A DNA stretch of 64,000 nt from Diphasiastrum complanatum (Eukaryota; Streptophyta; Lycopodiopsida; Lycopodiales; Lycopodiaceae), in NCBI GenBank assembly GCA_029204225.1, contig CM055100.1:48543252-48607251 (forward strand), given 5' to 3'. Position numbers and translations under genes: made by a program. The notes under the pieces were generated by a model. The model made no database searches and was not told where the DNA came from. It was given only the letters and a program-made list of their open reading frames with translations. Below, one piece after another: positions 51,001-62,557 of this stretch (position 1 is its first letter; each line of letters opens with the position of its first letter).

Positions 51001-52800
51001 TTGGATACACAATTGAGAAGATTAGTAGTTGGATGCAGATTATCATGATTGTTGTGTAGATGGATGCAATACATACCTAGCAACCATTATGCCATAATCT
51101 CCAAGCTTAGTGATTTCGAGGGGATGACTTGCAATAAGGTCTAGGTTGGGGATTGAATTGAGATAAAATCTTGTTGCTGAACTTGGCTAGGCTCTAGAAA
51201 ACTTTTTCCAACGAACACCCTTTATGTCACTCGACTCTAAAATTTCTTCATGGGATATTGTAACAAAACCTAGTGGCAATTGGATATTCCAAAAATAGAT
51301 TGAAAAACAAAAGTGAACCATGCTCAAACAAATTTTCTAATTTTTTTTCTTAACAAACAACAAGAATAAACGTAAATGAAAATTAATTTAAACTCAAATT
51401 TTTAAAAAAGAGAGAGGATTAGTTGGTGAATATTTCTCTATCGACAATGAATTTATTAAACTTTTTTTTTTTCCTTCTTATTTTGGTATCATGCTTTCAT
51501 TCACTTGACATATCATGCCCTTGCATTTCAAGATAGAGTTGTGGAGACTAGATCCTTGGCATCAACCATGCCCACAAGAAATTCTTTCATAGAATGGATT
51601 TTGTTCCTCGTTCATACATGGTGAGAAACAATTTCAGTGTATCTCATCCCAAAGCTTTAAAACAAATCAACTTGACGCTTGATCAAAATGAAGAGGTTCA
51701 AAATTCTAAACTTTACATTGTATGCATATTGTCATTGTAAGGCTAATTCATTATCGGATCTTCACAGACAAGTTCTATAAGGTTGATGTTGTCTATTAAG
51801 TTCTTTTGCAAGGGCGTCGCTTGCATTCAAGAAAAGGTTCCCTGCCATAATAATCCTCTGACTCTTGTGTAGATATAAGAGTAGAGGATTATAATCTGTT
51901 TTGACTAAAATCATCCGTTTTGAAGAAAATTTGATTTTTTTTTCGCATGATCTAAGGAATTTTGAATTCATGAAAGTACAACCTAGCCTAATTACACAAG
52001 AAATATTTCTCCTACGAGTAAAAAAAAAAAAAATTGCTCAAAAGTAGCTCTTATTGTCAATTCACATCAAAAAAAATTTCAATTTTAGACATTTTTCAAC
52101 CATAAAACGTAGTCTAGAAATTGTATCAATGACATAACTAGCCTAAAATCATTTTATTTTGTTTAATGCTCAAACCACTGTAATTTATTATTGTATGTTT
52201 TAAAAACATTCAGAGCGATGCAAAAATTACTAATAAATAGAGAAAAATCAACCCATTGTTCACTTTCCAAAATGCATTGGAACATCTTTGAAATTGTGCA
52301 AATTTTGCTTAAAAAATTGCCAAACTTCTACTGATTATAACTTTGGCTATAGAGCACCAAATTAGTTGACGTAAAACAGAATATAAGGAGAGATGAAATC
52401 AGCAAGAGACATGCCTTGTCACCAAAGACCGTATTGTCAACACATGCAAGCCATAATTGCCCAAAAAACTTGTAGAAGGATGCACTCCCCTAGGAGGTGT
52501 ATGTTAAATAGTGATCAACAATAGTATCTAAACACTCATTAGAAATCAATGAAGTCTTTTATCAAGAAAAATTCTAGAATCGTGCATAATCGTTTTTTTT
52601 TTTTGAAATTTTTTTTTGGACAATATGGGCATCAAATGAAAGCTTTGATTAAAAGCAATTTTACTGTGTAGTTTGCTGACTGTTTCGGGTGCAGGATGGT
52701 CCAGTTTAGGTGCATTAACTCCTAGGTTTACGCTATAGCTGCATTCAATATAAAAAAATTAACAAAAAAAAAGATAATGCCCCAATGTGTTCACAGTAGG
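51001..52800. other. Unassigned AT-rich sequence
   Basis: Long poly(T) and poly(A) runs (about 51460, 52020, 52590) and no reading frame of interest. No element ends recognised. Confidence 0.4.
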
Positions 52801-52808
52801 ATTCCCCT

Positions 52809-52963
<155 letters not shown>

Positions 52964-52998
52964 AATTCACACATGTGGGAATGTCCTAATGTGTGAAA

Positions 52999-53653
52999 TG
53001 TGAAAACTGTCAACATTTCCTAGCTAGTTTGAGGCCTAAATTGGCAATTTTTGTACATAGTTTTGGATCTAACCTTTCACACATGTGAAAGAGGCCTAGA
53101 TACTTTTATTTTAGTATATATTTCATATTAAAGAAGTCCCAAACTTCAGGACCTTCAAAATGACACCAAAATCATGTTATTTGGACATATAGGCCAAAAT
53201 TGGCTATTTTAGGCTACTGGTGCTCTAAAATTGGGTCCTAAGTTCTAGAGAGAGGAGAGAGAGTCATCTCTCTCACCTATATTAGGCTAAAATTTGTGGA
53301 GAACAGGTTGGAGAAACTTATTGTATTGTTGAGAGAGATCAATAGATCATTGTCACAGTTTCTTCTTCCATTGAGAGCATTGTTTTGTGTATTGTCTTCA
53401 AGCTTTTGTGTATGATCTTAAGAGGTTTCCAAAAGTGGTAGGCTGCTGTTGTAGGGCTGGTATGCTATTGTTTTTGGATGCCATCAATACCTTTTATTAG
53501 TTTCTTTTGTCTCTTGAATGCTTTGTCAAGTTCATGTGTATCAAAGGTAGCATTAGGATGCTTTGCCATTTCTAGCTTTTGTAGCTTGTTGTGCAAAGAT
53601 CTTAGCCAAGTATTTTGGGAGTTTGGATCCATTCAAGATCCATTTTTTTCACA
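52999..53653 (+). repeat. 5' LTR of a Copia element
   Basis: Starts tgtgaaaactgtcaacattt and ends ttttttcaca; 655 bp. It is homologous along its length to the reverse complement of the LTRs at 58912-59558 and 61508-62153. Shared landmarks include 'gtcatctctctca', 'ggttggag' and 'tttccaaaagtggtaggctg'. Confidence 0.85.
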
Positions 53654-53672
53654 TGGTATCAGAGCTACTTGG
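53654..53672 (+). other. Primer-binding site of the 53-kb Copia element
   Basis: tggtatcagagctacttgg directly follows the LTR end, matching the initiator Met tRNA type. Confidence 0.9.
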
Positions 53673-54267
53673 CTATTATTTTTAGTAAGGTTTCCATTTA
53701 TGGTGATATTTGGATGTTTGATGAAGTTCTAGCATGATTATGCATTGCACTGTTGATCAAATCTTACTTACTAACCTTTGTTTTGTGAGAAGTGTGCTCT
53801 TTCATTCACCTCTAAAGCTTGTATTTATTATTTGCTAGAGTTTATAAACTTTTAGAAGTGTGGTTTACATGTGGTTTTATAGGTTGAATCAATATCTTAG
53901 TGTGTTGATCATATGTTGATCAAGTTTGTTCAATTCTAGATATTCTTGGCAGCCTAGTCTTGTGTATTTTCTAAGAATGCAAGTAACTCTTCTAATCATA
54001 ACTTGATTTGGTCACTTGCTGGAAAGTTTGGGAGCTTAAGCAAGAGTGTGTTCAGGCTGGTTTGAGTTTGTACTCCATTCTTAGTGTGTGCAAAGTGTTG
54101 CATATGTTTCAATCTTCCTTTCTATGCTTGGAAACTAGCTAGGTTCAAGATAGAAGTGTTTTAGGGTCCTAGATCTTCTGAGATCTCCTTATCCATCATT
54201 TGTTGAGAGGAAAGTGAGTGTTAGGTGTATTAGGACAGAGCCTAAAAGTTGAAGAATCATTATATTC

Positions 54268-56310
54268 ATGGCTTCCAATGGTGGGATCATGTTAGAAACT
54301 AATGATAGGTTGAGTTCATCAAACTACTCTACCTAGAAAGTGAGGATGGAATCCTTACTTGAGTTGAATGAACTCATGGACATAGTTGCAGGAACTGAAG
54401 AGAGACCACCCACAATTCAAGAGCAACAAAGGTTTGATAAGAAGGCCAAAAGGGCTCTTCATACCATTAAAATGAATGTTACCAATGAACTTCTCAAGGA
54501 AGTTGGTAAGTGTCAAAGTGCAAGTGAGGCATGGAATGCCTTGAAGAAGCTCTTTGAATCAAGTCCACATCTAGGGTATTGACCCTAAGGAGGCAGATAT
54601 TTTCTAGTAGGCAAAGAGAGGGTGAAAGTGCTCATGCATTTGTCTTGAGGGTTAAGTCCTTAAGTGATGATCTAGCATGTATTGATGAAAACATAAAAGA
54701 TCGTGAAATAGTCCAGGTTATGTTGAATGGTTTGCTAGATGAACATGCTAACCTTGTGCAAAGTTTTGCCATTCAAAGAGTCTTGCCAAGTGTGGTTGAC
54801 TTGCAAGAAATCTTATTGGCTAAAGAACATAGGTTGCAATCAAAGCTTGATGGTGCATCCTTGCAAGGTGGAGGTGAAGAGGCTTTCTTCACAAAAGGCA
54901 AAGTCAAAGGCAAAGGCAAAGGGAAAGGGAAAACGGTCCGAAGGTGGTAACTTGGATCGTGATGATCACTCTTCCTCCTCCTCTTCTACTTCTTTTAGAA
55001 AGAAAGATAAGTCAAAGTTCAAGTGCTTTTATTGTGGGATAAAAGGTCATTTTGCTAATGAATGTCATAAGAAGAAAAGAGAGCAAGGTGAGAGGCAAGG
55101 AAATCTAGCAATAGATGAAGAAGAGGATAGCATTTCTGAATCTCTTGTTATGACTTCCAGTTTTCTTGCACATATAGATGGGAATGATCCTTGGTGGATT
55201 GATAGTGGAGCCTCATCTCACATGACAAGACATAAGGAATACTTTTCATCCTTATTGTCTTATGAGGGAGAGAGCAACATCATTGATACTGCAAATGATG
55301 GTCAATGTGACATCAAAGGCATAGGCACAATTCCTATTTCTCTTTCAACAAATAGGAAAGCTAATCTTGAAAATGTATTGTACATTCCTTCAATCACTAA
55401 GAACTTGCTTAGTGTTAGTCAAATGATTGACAAGGGGCTTGATGTTGAGTTCATTGGAGATGCTTGTTTGATAAGTAAGTGTGGATCCTTGATTGCTAAA
55501 GGAAGAAGGCATGATAAACTTTTCAAACTGAATGCATGTGTGATCTCTAAGAATGAAGGATGTATGGCTAGGAAACAATTGACAAACCAAGAAGTTTGGC
55601 ATAAGAGGTTGGGCCATCCCAAATTCAAATCTTTGGAGGTAATGGCAAAGAAAGAGCATGTTCTTGGTCTCCCTAAAAGTCTTGTTGCAAATAATACATC
55701 TTGTGAACATTGTGCCTTGTCCAAATCTCATAGACTTGCTTATACTAGATCTACTTCTAGATCTAAAGAAGCTTTTCAACTTGTGCATTCGGATCTTCAT
55801 TCTTTTAGTACAACTAGCAATGGTGGGGCAAAAATGTATGCAACTTTTATTGATGAGTTTAGTAGGTATACTTGGGTCTGTCTTCTTAAAACCAAGGATG
55901 AAGTGTTTGCTGCATTTGTCAAGTTTAAGAATGAAGTGGAAAATCATTTCAATACAAAGATCAAATGCTTGAGATCAGATAATGGAGGGGAATACACTTC
56001 AAATAAGCTCAAAGATTTTTGCATAGCACATGGGATTAAGAGGGAGTACTCTAGTCCTAGGACTCCACAACAGAATGGAGTGGCAGAAAGGAAGAATAGA
56101 ACCCTTTGTGAATGTGCCAAGGCAATGAGACTACATGCTAATCTTGCTAAGTCCTATTGGGGAAAGCTTTAGCATGTGCTAACTATCTTGGTAACAGGAG
56201 GACAAGTGCTTCTTTGAATGGTAAGACTCCCTTTGAGGTCCTCTATGGTAGGAGGCCGAGTGTCAAGAATTGTAGGATCTTTGGTTGTACTTGTTTTGTC
56301 CTTCATCTTC
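54268..56310 (+). pseudogene. Copia gag, protease and integrase, disrupted
   Basis: Gag starts at ATG 54268 (MASNGG...) with one stop soon after (position of a usual Trp, about 54336), then the gag body MESLLELNELMDIVAGTEER, a frameshift near 54575, and another near 54940. The zinc knuckle is intact (CFYCGIKGHFANECH, CX2CX4HX4C, about 55021). The protease motif is WWIDSGASSHM. The pre-integrase zinc segment is VWHKRLGHPKF. The integrase core shows HSDLH, then KCLRSDNGGEY and PQQNGVAERKNRT (the three acidic regions). A frameshift at about 56165 leads to TPFEVLYGRRPS. The frame is then cut at about 56314 by a foldback repeat; RT, RNase H and 3' LTR are not found. It is the best-preserved Copia coding region here, and a plausible relative of the source for the small element at 58.9-62.2 kb. 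Confidence 0.9.
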
Positions 56311-56313
56311 CTA

Positions 56314-56760
56314 TGAGTTCAAATAAGAAAGTTATGACATATCAAAGATTGTTACCATACATTTGATGACGTGACATTTGATGACGTGGTATATCGCCCG
56401 CCGGTAGACAGCTTCTCTTTACCAAAATGCAGATCGGCGCATGGTGGAGATATGCCACATCATCAAATGTATGGTAACAATCTTTGATCTGTCATAACTT
56501 TCTTATCTGAACTCTAATGGAGATGAGATAAAAAGCAAAATTGATCTACTCTTTGCGTAGAACATGATGAAATGTTCAGATCTCCTTGTCTTCCAAACTC
56601 TTAATCCTATACAAGGAGGTGCTTAATCTAATATATACATTTGCAAACATCATCAAATATCCGTACATATCGGAATCACGAGAGAAGAGATAAGTTTTCT
56701 TACCAAAAATGTAGATCCTCGCATGATAGTGATATGTCACCTCATCAATTGTTTATACAT
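56314..56760. repeat. Foldback repeat interrupting Copia pol
   Basis: The left arm (about 56314-56383, gagttc.aataagaaagttatgaca...) and the right arm (about 56452-56516) are reverse complements, with a loop of about 70 bp. The left arm has a small duplication of 'gacatttgatgacgtg'. The loop and right arm reappear as a direct repeat about 280 bp downstream (56690-56752: accaaaa.tg.agatc..cgcatg). It looks like a foldback transposon or MITE inserted in the retroelement. Confidence 0.7.
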
Positions 56761-57656
56761 TTTAGTACCAAGAAAAAGTAAAATATGCGAGCTTGCTTTT
56801 GTTTGAAAATTTAGAGTACCCAACTATTGCTCGAATCCCATCTCAATATTTGACAAAATAAAAAGGTAAACTTATCACTTTTAATTTCACACTTGAACAT
56901 CTTACTCAACCAAGAAGCTGGAAACAACAACTACATTGTTGAATTTCACATGTGTGGGAGTGCCCTAATGTGTGATAATGATCTCCTAAGACTTGGTGAT
57001 TGCACATAGATCAAGCATAGATTGATAATCAAGATCTATGTCAAAAAACTAAGGCAAGAGCACATTACTACATAGTACTTATTTCTCTTTTGATTGGACC
57101 CAAAATTCTATGCCAACTCATAGGAAGTGTCACTCACCCAATCACAACTTCACAATTGTAATAAGCCTAACTAGCTCGAGTTTACATCATGTCCTACTTT
57201 TGGCCAAATCATGGCTTTACATTTGGATTTGCCTATTTTGCCTCCTAAGCCAAAAATGGCCCTATCACTAGCTTACACATAGATGATAACAAAAAAAATT
57301 GCAATACCCCTAAACTCAACATAGATGACTTTTTCTAATTTTCACATACATTATCTACTTTGTATTGGAATACTTTGTCTGATCAATTAGTCTGTGCACA
57401 GAATAGCAAACGATTCCAACATAGAGTCTTTAGGGCAATAATATCTATTTCATAGATTCAATTCTGGATATTCCAACAGTTTTTTCTGGAATGCATGAGA
57501 CGCACGCAAGTGATCCCAACATGGAACCTTGTCACTACACCGACAAAGTTGCAATGCAGGACTATTGGGCTAGTAAGAAATGAGAACAGAGAATGAAAAT
57601 AAAAATTTGCAGCAGGTTGGAGGTCAACCTTCAATAGATGACATCAAAACAAGAAA
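56761..57656. other. Unassigned sequence with an echo of the LTR flank
   Basis: No coding frame. At about 56944 the phrase 'tcacatgtgtgggagtgccctaatgtgtga' resembles the sequence just left of the Copia LTR at 52968-52998. This suggests a shared repeat around both spots. Confidence 0.4.
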
Positions 57657-58070
57657 ATGAATTTGTTTAGCTATGGCAAAATATTGGTGAAGACATATAC
57701 AACAATTTTCAATAGGTATTCAGAGGGAGATATTCTAGCAGCTACTTTTGCAACCAGCTTTGAAGTGGCTTATCATTTTGTGAGAAAACAAGTCCTGGCA
57801 AAAGAGGTGGAGCTTCAACATGTCTCATCAAGGGAGTGTGTGGCTGATATCTTTACCAAAGCATTGGGAAAAGACTTGTTTATGAAGCTTAGAACATCTC
57901 TTGGAGTACTATCTTTTGCAGCTAAGGTCCCAAACGAGCTGATATGGATCAAACAAATGTTGGAAGGATTTGATGAAACTATTTCTGAATCTTATGTCTT
58001 ACTAATGGATAACACTTCAGCAATCTATCTTACAAAAGAAGCATTCTTGTTTATAACAATATTTGTTTAA
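57657..58070 (+). pseudogene. Copia RNase H fragment with halves in swapped order
   Basis: An open frame of 137 codons reads YHFVRKQVLAKEVELQHVSS, then ECVADIFTKALGKDLFMKLR (the C-terminal end of Copia RNase H), and only then ELIWIKQMLEGFDE and VLLMDNTSAIYLTKE (the part that normally comes before). The order is reversed relative to intact elements, yet the frame is open across the junction. This could come from a tandem or circular intermediate joined inside RNase H, or from two fragments placed next to each other by chance. Confidence 0.75.
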
Positions 58071-58189
58071 TCATTTCAAAACATCCTATTCATTCACCAT
58101 GATTATTTATGAGATTTATGTTTGTCATGTGGCAATGCAAACTGCACAATGCTATATGGCATTTTGGTTTTCATTTTCGTGTTGAAAGG

Positions 58190-58500
58190 ATTGATAAGAA
58201 AAGATGCACACACAATTGTTGTGTAATAGCATCTTTCCAACAAGAAAGTCAAACCAGTGCACGAGATCGAAATCCTACCATAGGAGACATAGAATACGTA
58301 GGAACTATACAAAATATCTATGTTGTGTCAATTGGTGAAAGTCAACACTTTTTATTTTATGTGGAATGGTTCAAGGTAGTTCGTAGAGGGGGCCAAATGC
58401 AACGATAAAGTTGGATCCAAGTTTATTATTTGCGATTGATTCATCCAAAACATTGAGCATGGAGTCCTGTAACACATTGGTTTTGCCTCGTCATTGTGAG
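58190..58500 (+). other. Possible transposon-derived fragment (DUF4216-like pattern)
   Basis: The frame 58109-58408 contains IEYVGTIQNIYVVS, then HFLFYVEWFKVVRRG, followed in a later frame by a segment around LVLPRHCEEV. This pattern (Y-G-x-I-x-x-I, hydrophobic strand, x-W-F/V) recalls DUF4216 of CACTA-type plant transposons. The match is from memory of the pattern only and could be wrong. Confidence 0.22.
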
Positions 58501-58911
58501 GAGGTGCACATGCTATGCATTAGACTTTTTGCTCTCTTAGTTTAAATTTTTATATTTATATTTATTGTATGCTATGTTTTTCATTTTATTGTAGGTGATT
58601 TTAGTACTTGAGATCTCGATATGTTCTAAAATAAATAAAAAAATAGGCGTTTTTTCAACCAGACCGGCCAGACAATACATGGTGGATTGTAGCTCAAGTT
58701 GAACCATAAGCATGACAAGTATTTGAGGGTGCGAATGTTGAGAATGAAATGGAAAGCCTTCATTTTGAGAGCAAAATATTTGACCATGAGATTGAGCTAC
58801 GTAGAGATGTATTAAATATTCAGATCATACATGAAGCACTCACTTCCATAGATGTTGAGAATAGAAACTCTAATAGTTAGAATGATGAAATAAGTTTTGA
58901 AATGAGAGTGA

Positions 58912-59558
58912 TGTGAAAAATACAGATCCTAAGTGGATCTAAACTCCAAGATCATTGGCTTGAATGCTTGCACTCCAAACTACATAAGCTAGGAATTGGC
59001 AACACATTCTATGCTACCTAGAATGCAAAGAACTTGATCAAAAAGCATTTAACACAAATGGAAACTTCCATAAACATCAAGTGCGGCCCAAAATAGCATT
59101 ATACAGTCCATAATACATCAGCCTACCACTTTTGGAAAGCACCTAAGATCATACACACAAAGCTTGAACTCAATCACTACACAATGCCAACAATGGAAGG
59201 AGAACCCAATAGAAAAATCTCTCATTAAGCAAATGAATACAATGGATCTGCTCCAACCTGTTTCTCCACGGCCTACCTGCTATATATAGCTGAGAGAGAT
59301 GACTCTCTCTCCTCTCTCTAGACCCTCCTTACCTAAAATATGCCCTATATAGGTAAAATTGGCATATATGTCCAAAATACATGAAAATGGACTCATTTCG
59401 AAGGTCTTGAAGTTTGACACTTCTTCATACTGAAAAAATACACTTACTAAAAATATCTAGACCTGTTTCACACGTGTGAAAAGTCAGATCCTAAACTATG
59501 TGCCATTTTTAGCAATTTTGGCCTAAAACTAGACAAGGAAATGTTGACAATTTTCACA
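58912..59558 (-). repeat. 3' LTR (left copy) of the 3.2-kb element
   Basis: 647 bp, tgtgaaaa...ttttcaca on the plus strand, near-identical to 61508-62153. Confidence 0.93.
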
Positions 59559-59573
59559 CTCCCTCTTCAACTT
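59559..59573 (-). other. Polypurine tract of the 3.2-kb element
   Basis: Minus strand aagttgaagagggag directly before the 3' LTR, as required for plus-strand priming. Confidence 0.75.
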
Positions 59574-60465
59574 AACTTGCTAGTTTTACAACACTACTTT
59601 GTTCCAACTTAAGAATGATCTCCATCATCAGAATAGATCTCTTCTCAAGGATCCTAATATGTACAAAATAGGACACAACATAATTGATATAGATAATAGT
59701 GTCCATATAGGATGCTTCACTATTTCTTACATCAATTTTACATAGAATCATAAAAATTGTACATGTAAAAGAACATAGAATCTCAATTAATGAATTTCTC
59801 CATGTATCCATCTCTAGTTTCTCTGTAAAATAGCAGCAAACAAGTTGTAAATGAAAGTGATCAACAAGTGTTTGCATGCCTCCTCCACATTTCACTATAC
59901 ATATAGTGAATGCAACATGTATCTCCATGAATGAACTTCCATCACCACCTTGCCTTTGTAGATCTTCAATCCATGAAAGCCTTTGAGTGAATGAATGCCA
60001 AAAAGATGTGTTCCCTACTCCATTTGAATGACCAAAACCTGAACTTGAAATACTTGAAGTACCTCCACAAGATTTGCACACAACGCTTGATCCTACAATG
60101 TCAACAAGTTGCCAATTTGCCAACACTAGAATACTAGATCTTGAACTTTGTTCAAAAGAAAACATATTGACCACTTCAATACCTTTCAAGATCTGAATGA
60201 ATTCATGTACTTGATCATACAAACCAGCAATGATAACTATTCCATCTCCAAGATCCAAAGGATGCAAAACTATGGAACTAGTTTTATTGAAATTTGACAA
60301 TTTCAACACATTGACATAACAATGTTCATACATGAGATTAAAAAAGTAAGGTAGAGTAAAAGGACACTTCCTTTCTACTCCAAGAACCTTACTTGAACCT
60401 GTAAAAACAGATCCAAGATGCTTTGCCCATGTGGCTCCCCTTTCATGCTTTTGACTAGCTTCCAA
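59572..60465 (-). CDS. ORF B of the non-autonomous LTR element, unknown protein
   Basis: A 297-aa frame overlapping the end of ORF A by about 90 bp, in the -1 register, and ending 14 bp from the 3' LTR. It has hydrophobic and Ser/Gly-rich segments, a CKSCGG Cys pair near its middle and a long hydrophobic stretch in the C-terminal third. I recognise no family. The arrangement (A, overlap, B in -1) looks like a gag-pol frameshift layout, but could equally be one ancestral frame broken by an indel. Confidence 0.4.
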   Translation of the reverse strand: MEASQKHERGATWAKHLGSVFTGSSKVLGVERKCPFTLPYFFNLMYEHCYVNVLKLSNFNKTSSIVLHPLDLGDGIVIIAGLYDQVHEFIQILKGIEVVNMFSFEQSSRSSILVLANWQLVDIVGSSVVCKSCGGTSSISSSGFGHSNGVGNTSFWHSFTQRLSWIEDLQRQGGDGSSFMEIHVAFTICIVKCGGGMQTLVDHFHLQLVCCYFTEKLEMDTWRNSLIEILCSFTCTIFMILCKIDVRNSEASYMDTIIYINYVVSYFVHIRILEKRSILMMEIILKLEQSSVVKLAS

Positions 60466-61247
60466 TTGCTACTTGCCTCTTGGTGTTGATGAAGCAATTC
60501 AAGATCAACATCTTGATCTTCCAATAAAACATCAAGGACTTTGCATTTATAAACATCTTCAGATCTGAACCTCTGAAGATACTCCCTCTCAAACACATGA
60601 TTAACATCCCACAAGATCTCATCAATGCTCAAATTTGACCCTTCACTATAGTTAGTGAAAACAATGCCACCATCATAAACCAAAAGATAGATTCCAACAT
60701 TTCCATTTAACATGAAGTAGAGTAGGTGAAGATGAGTATCAAACCTAATCAAAACAGCCCTCTTGAGTTCATAACAAACCTCAATAAGCTCACCAATGAT
60801 ATCTCCCTTGCCTTGAAGAAGTTGCCACTTGAGTTGCTCCATGTAGTCTTCTTCAACCAACCTTTTGCCATCTTGACCATGAATGAACAATCCACCACAA
60901 TCATAGAATGCTTTGAGTTGATGAAGAGATGTTAGATCCATGCTTTGGATCTTCCCAAGAACCACTCTTCCATTGCCCTTTCCTTCACAAGACTCCCTCT
61001 TAATGCTAGCACCACAAAAGTTAGAAACCTCCCTCTTGATAGTTGCACCATAAGAAGTAGAAGACTCTTGAATATTAGAAGCCAAGAAAAGAATCCTTAG
61101 TACCTTCAACATAAGAGTGATTGAAGTACTCTCTCTTTTCAAACATGAACTTCTACTCAATGATTTAGGTAATGAGTCATATGATAATGATTCTTCCTCA
61201 CTATCGTTCATAAAAACATCATTCAAAGTACATCCTACTTTGAACAC
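60375..61247 (-). CDS. ORF A of the non-autonomous LTR element, unknown protein
   Basis: A 290-aa frame that starts about 240 bp after the PBS, where gag would begin in an autonomous relative. It has an acidic/Ser-rich N-terminus (MFKVGCTLNDVFMNDSEEES), a basic Ser-rich segment, and a mixed alpha/beta-looking part with YMEQLKWQLLQGKGDIIGEL and a hydrophobic stretch LHLLYFMLNGNVGIYLLVYD. There is no Cys/His knuckle, no D-T/S-G protease motif and no RT motif. It does not resemble the UBN2 gag of the Copia elements nearby. It may be a captured host gene, a highly diverged gag or a chance frame; an absence of stops over 870 bp in AT-rich DNA argues mildly for coding. Confidence 0.45.
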   Translation of the reverse strand: MFKVGCTLNDVFMNDSEEESLSYDSLPKSLSRSSCLKRESTSITLMLKVLRILFLASNIQESSTSYGATIKREVSNFCGASIKRESCEGKGNGRVVLGKIQSMDLTSLHQLKAFYDCGGLFIHGQDGKRLVEEDYMEQLKWQLLQGKGDIIGELIEVCYELKRAVLIRFDTHLHLLYFMLNGNVGIYLLVYDGGIVFTNYSEGSNLSIDEILWDVNHVFEREYLQRFRSEDVYKCKVLDVLLEDQDVDLELLHQHQEASSNWKLVKSMKGEPHGQSILDLFLQVQVRFLE

Positions 61248-61488
61248 TTCACATACTTCTCTTCACAAGCCTCACAATCACAAATGATTAGGTGTTATGA
61301 TCTGATCCAAAATAGTTTCTTTTCAGCCTCTGATCTTCAATAGACCTGAAATATGCTTTTGATCCACAAGTTCAACTCACAAAACAAAGGTTAGTAAGAT
61401 TTGATCAACAAAGCAATGCAAAATCATGCTAGAACTTGATCAAACATCCAAATATCACCAAAAATGGAATACTTACTGTAAATAGAAG
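61248..61488 (-). other. Leader of the 3.2-kb element, homologous to the Copia leader
   Basis: On the minus strand it contains 'ggtgatatttggatgtttga' and 'caaatcttactaacctttgt', both also found at 53697-53780 after the PBS of the larger Copia element. It should hold the packaging and dimerisation signals recognised by the helper gag. Confidence 0.8.
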
Positions 61489-61507
61489 CCAACCAGCTCT
61501 GATACCA
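61489..61507 (-). other. Primer-binding site of the 3.2-kb element
   Basis: Minus strand tggtatcagagctggttgg, directly after the 5' LTR. Confidence 0.9.
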
Positions 61508-62153
61508 TGTGAAAAATACAGATCCTAAGTGGATCTAAACTCCAAGATCATTGGCTTGAATGCTTGCACTCCAAACTACATAAGCTAGGAATTGGCAACA
61601 CATTCTATGCTACCTAGAATGCAAAGAACTTGATCAAAAAGCATTTAACACAAATGGAAACTTCCATAAACATCAAGTGCGGCCCAAAATAGCATTATAC
61701 AGTCCATAATACATCAGCCTACCACTTTTGGAAAGCACCTAAGATCATACACACAAAGCTTGAACTCAATCACTACACAATGCCAACAATGGAAGGAGAA
61801 CCCAATAGAAAAATCTCTCATTAAGCAAATGAATACAATGGATCTGCTCCAACCTGTTTCTCCACGGCCTACCTGCTATATATAGCTGAGAGAGATGACT
61901 CTCTCTCCTCTCTCTAGACCCTCCTTACCTAAAATATGCCCTATATAGGTAAAATTGGCATATATGTCCAAAATACATGAAAATGGATCATTTCGAAGGT
62001 CTTGAAGTTTGACACTTCTTCATACTGAAAAAATACACTTACTAAAAATATCTAGACCTGTTTCACACGTGTGAAAAGTCAGATCCTAAACTATGTGCCA
62101 TTTTTAGCAATTTTGGCCTAAAACTAGACAAGGAAATGTTGACAATTTTCACA
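61508..62153 (-). repeat. 5' LTR (right copy) of the 3.2-kb element
   Basis: 646 bp; differs from the left copy by very few changes (for example one missing base near 61988 in 'aaatggatcattt'). Confidence 0.93.
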
Positions 62154-62479
62154 AGTGATGATGAAAATCATCGAATAGGAGATGAATTGTAAGATGTTTT
62201 CATTGATGAAATTGATTCTTGCAGCATAAGATATAGGCTTCAAGCCAATGATGAGCTATATGAAAATCTTTTCACAAATCAACCTCACTAGAACAAACAA
62301 TAAAAGTAGAGGCCTATGCACAGTTGATGTTATCCACAAATGGAGGTAACTTCAAATAATAAGATATATAAATGAAAACTTAACCAAAACAAGTACATCC
62401 AAAGCAAAACAAAGGAAACACTCTACGAAAATCATAAGCTAAAATCATTTGGCATTGAAAAATGCCCAACATTTTAAGG

Positions 62480-62481
<2 letters not shown>

Positions 62482-62555
<74 letters not shown>
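62482..62555. repeat. (GA)n microsatellite
   Basis: An uninterrupted GA run of about 74 bp. Confidence 0.92.

Positions 62556-62557
<2 letters not shown>

Larger units (their letters stand above)
58907..62158 (-). mobile_element. Complete non-autonomous LTR retrotransposon of the 53-kb Copia family, with unknown ORFs
   Basis: A 3,242-bp element on the minus strand (58912-62153). Left LTR 58912-59558 and right LTR 61508-62153 are almost identical, so insertion is recent. Both run tgtgaaaa...ttttcaca. The 5-bp target duplication agtga is exact (58907-58911, 62154-62158). In element sense, the 5' LTR is the right copy, followed by a PBS (tggtatcagagctggttgg, complement of 61489-61507), a leader homologous to that of the Copia element at 53.65-53.8 kb, about 1.7 kb of open sequence, a purine-rich PPT (gaagagggag, complement of 59559-59568), and the 3' LTR. 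No gag, zinc knuckle, protease, integrase or RT is present. It should rely on the related Copia proteins in trans. Confidence 0.92.
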
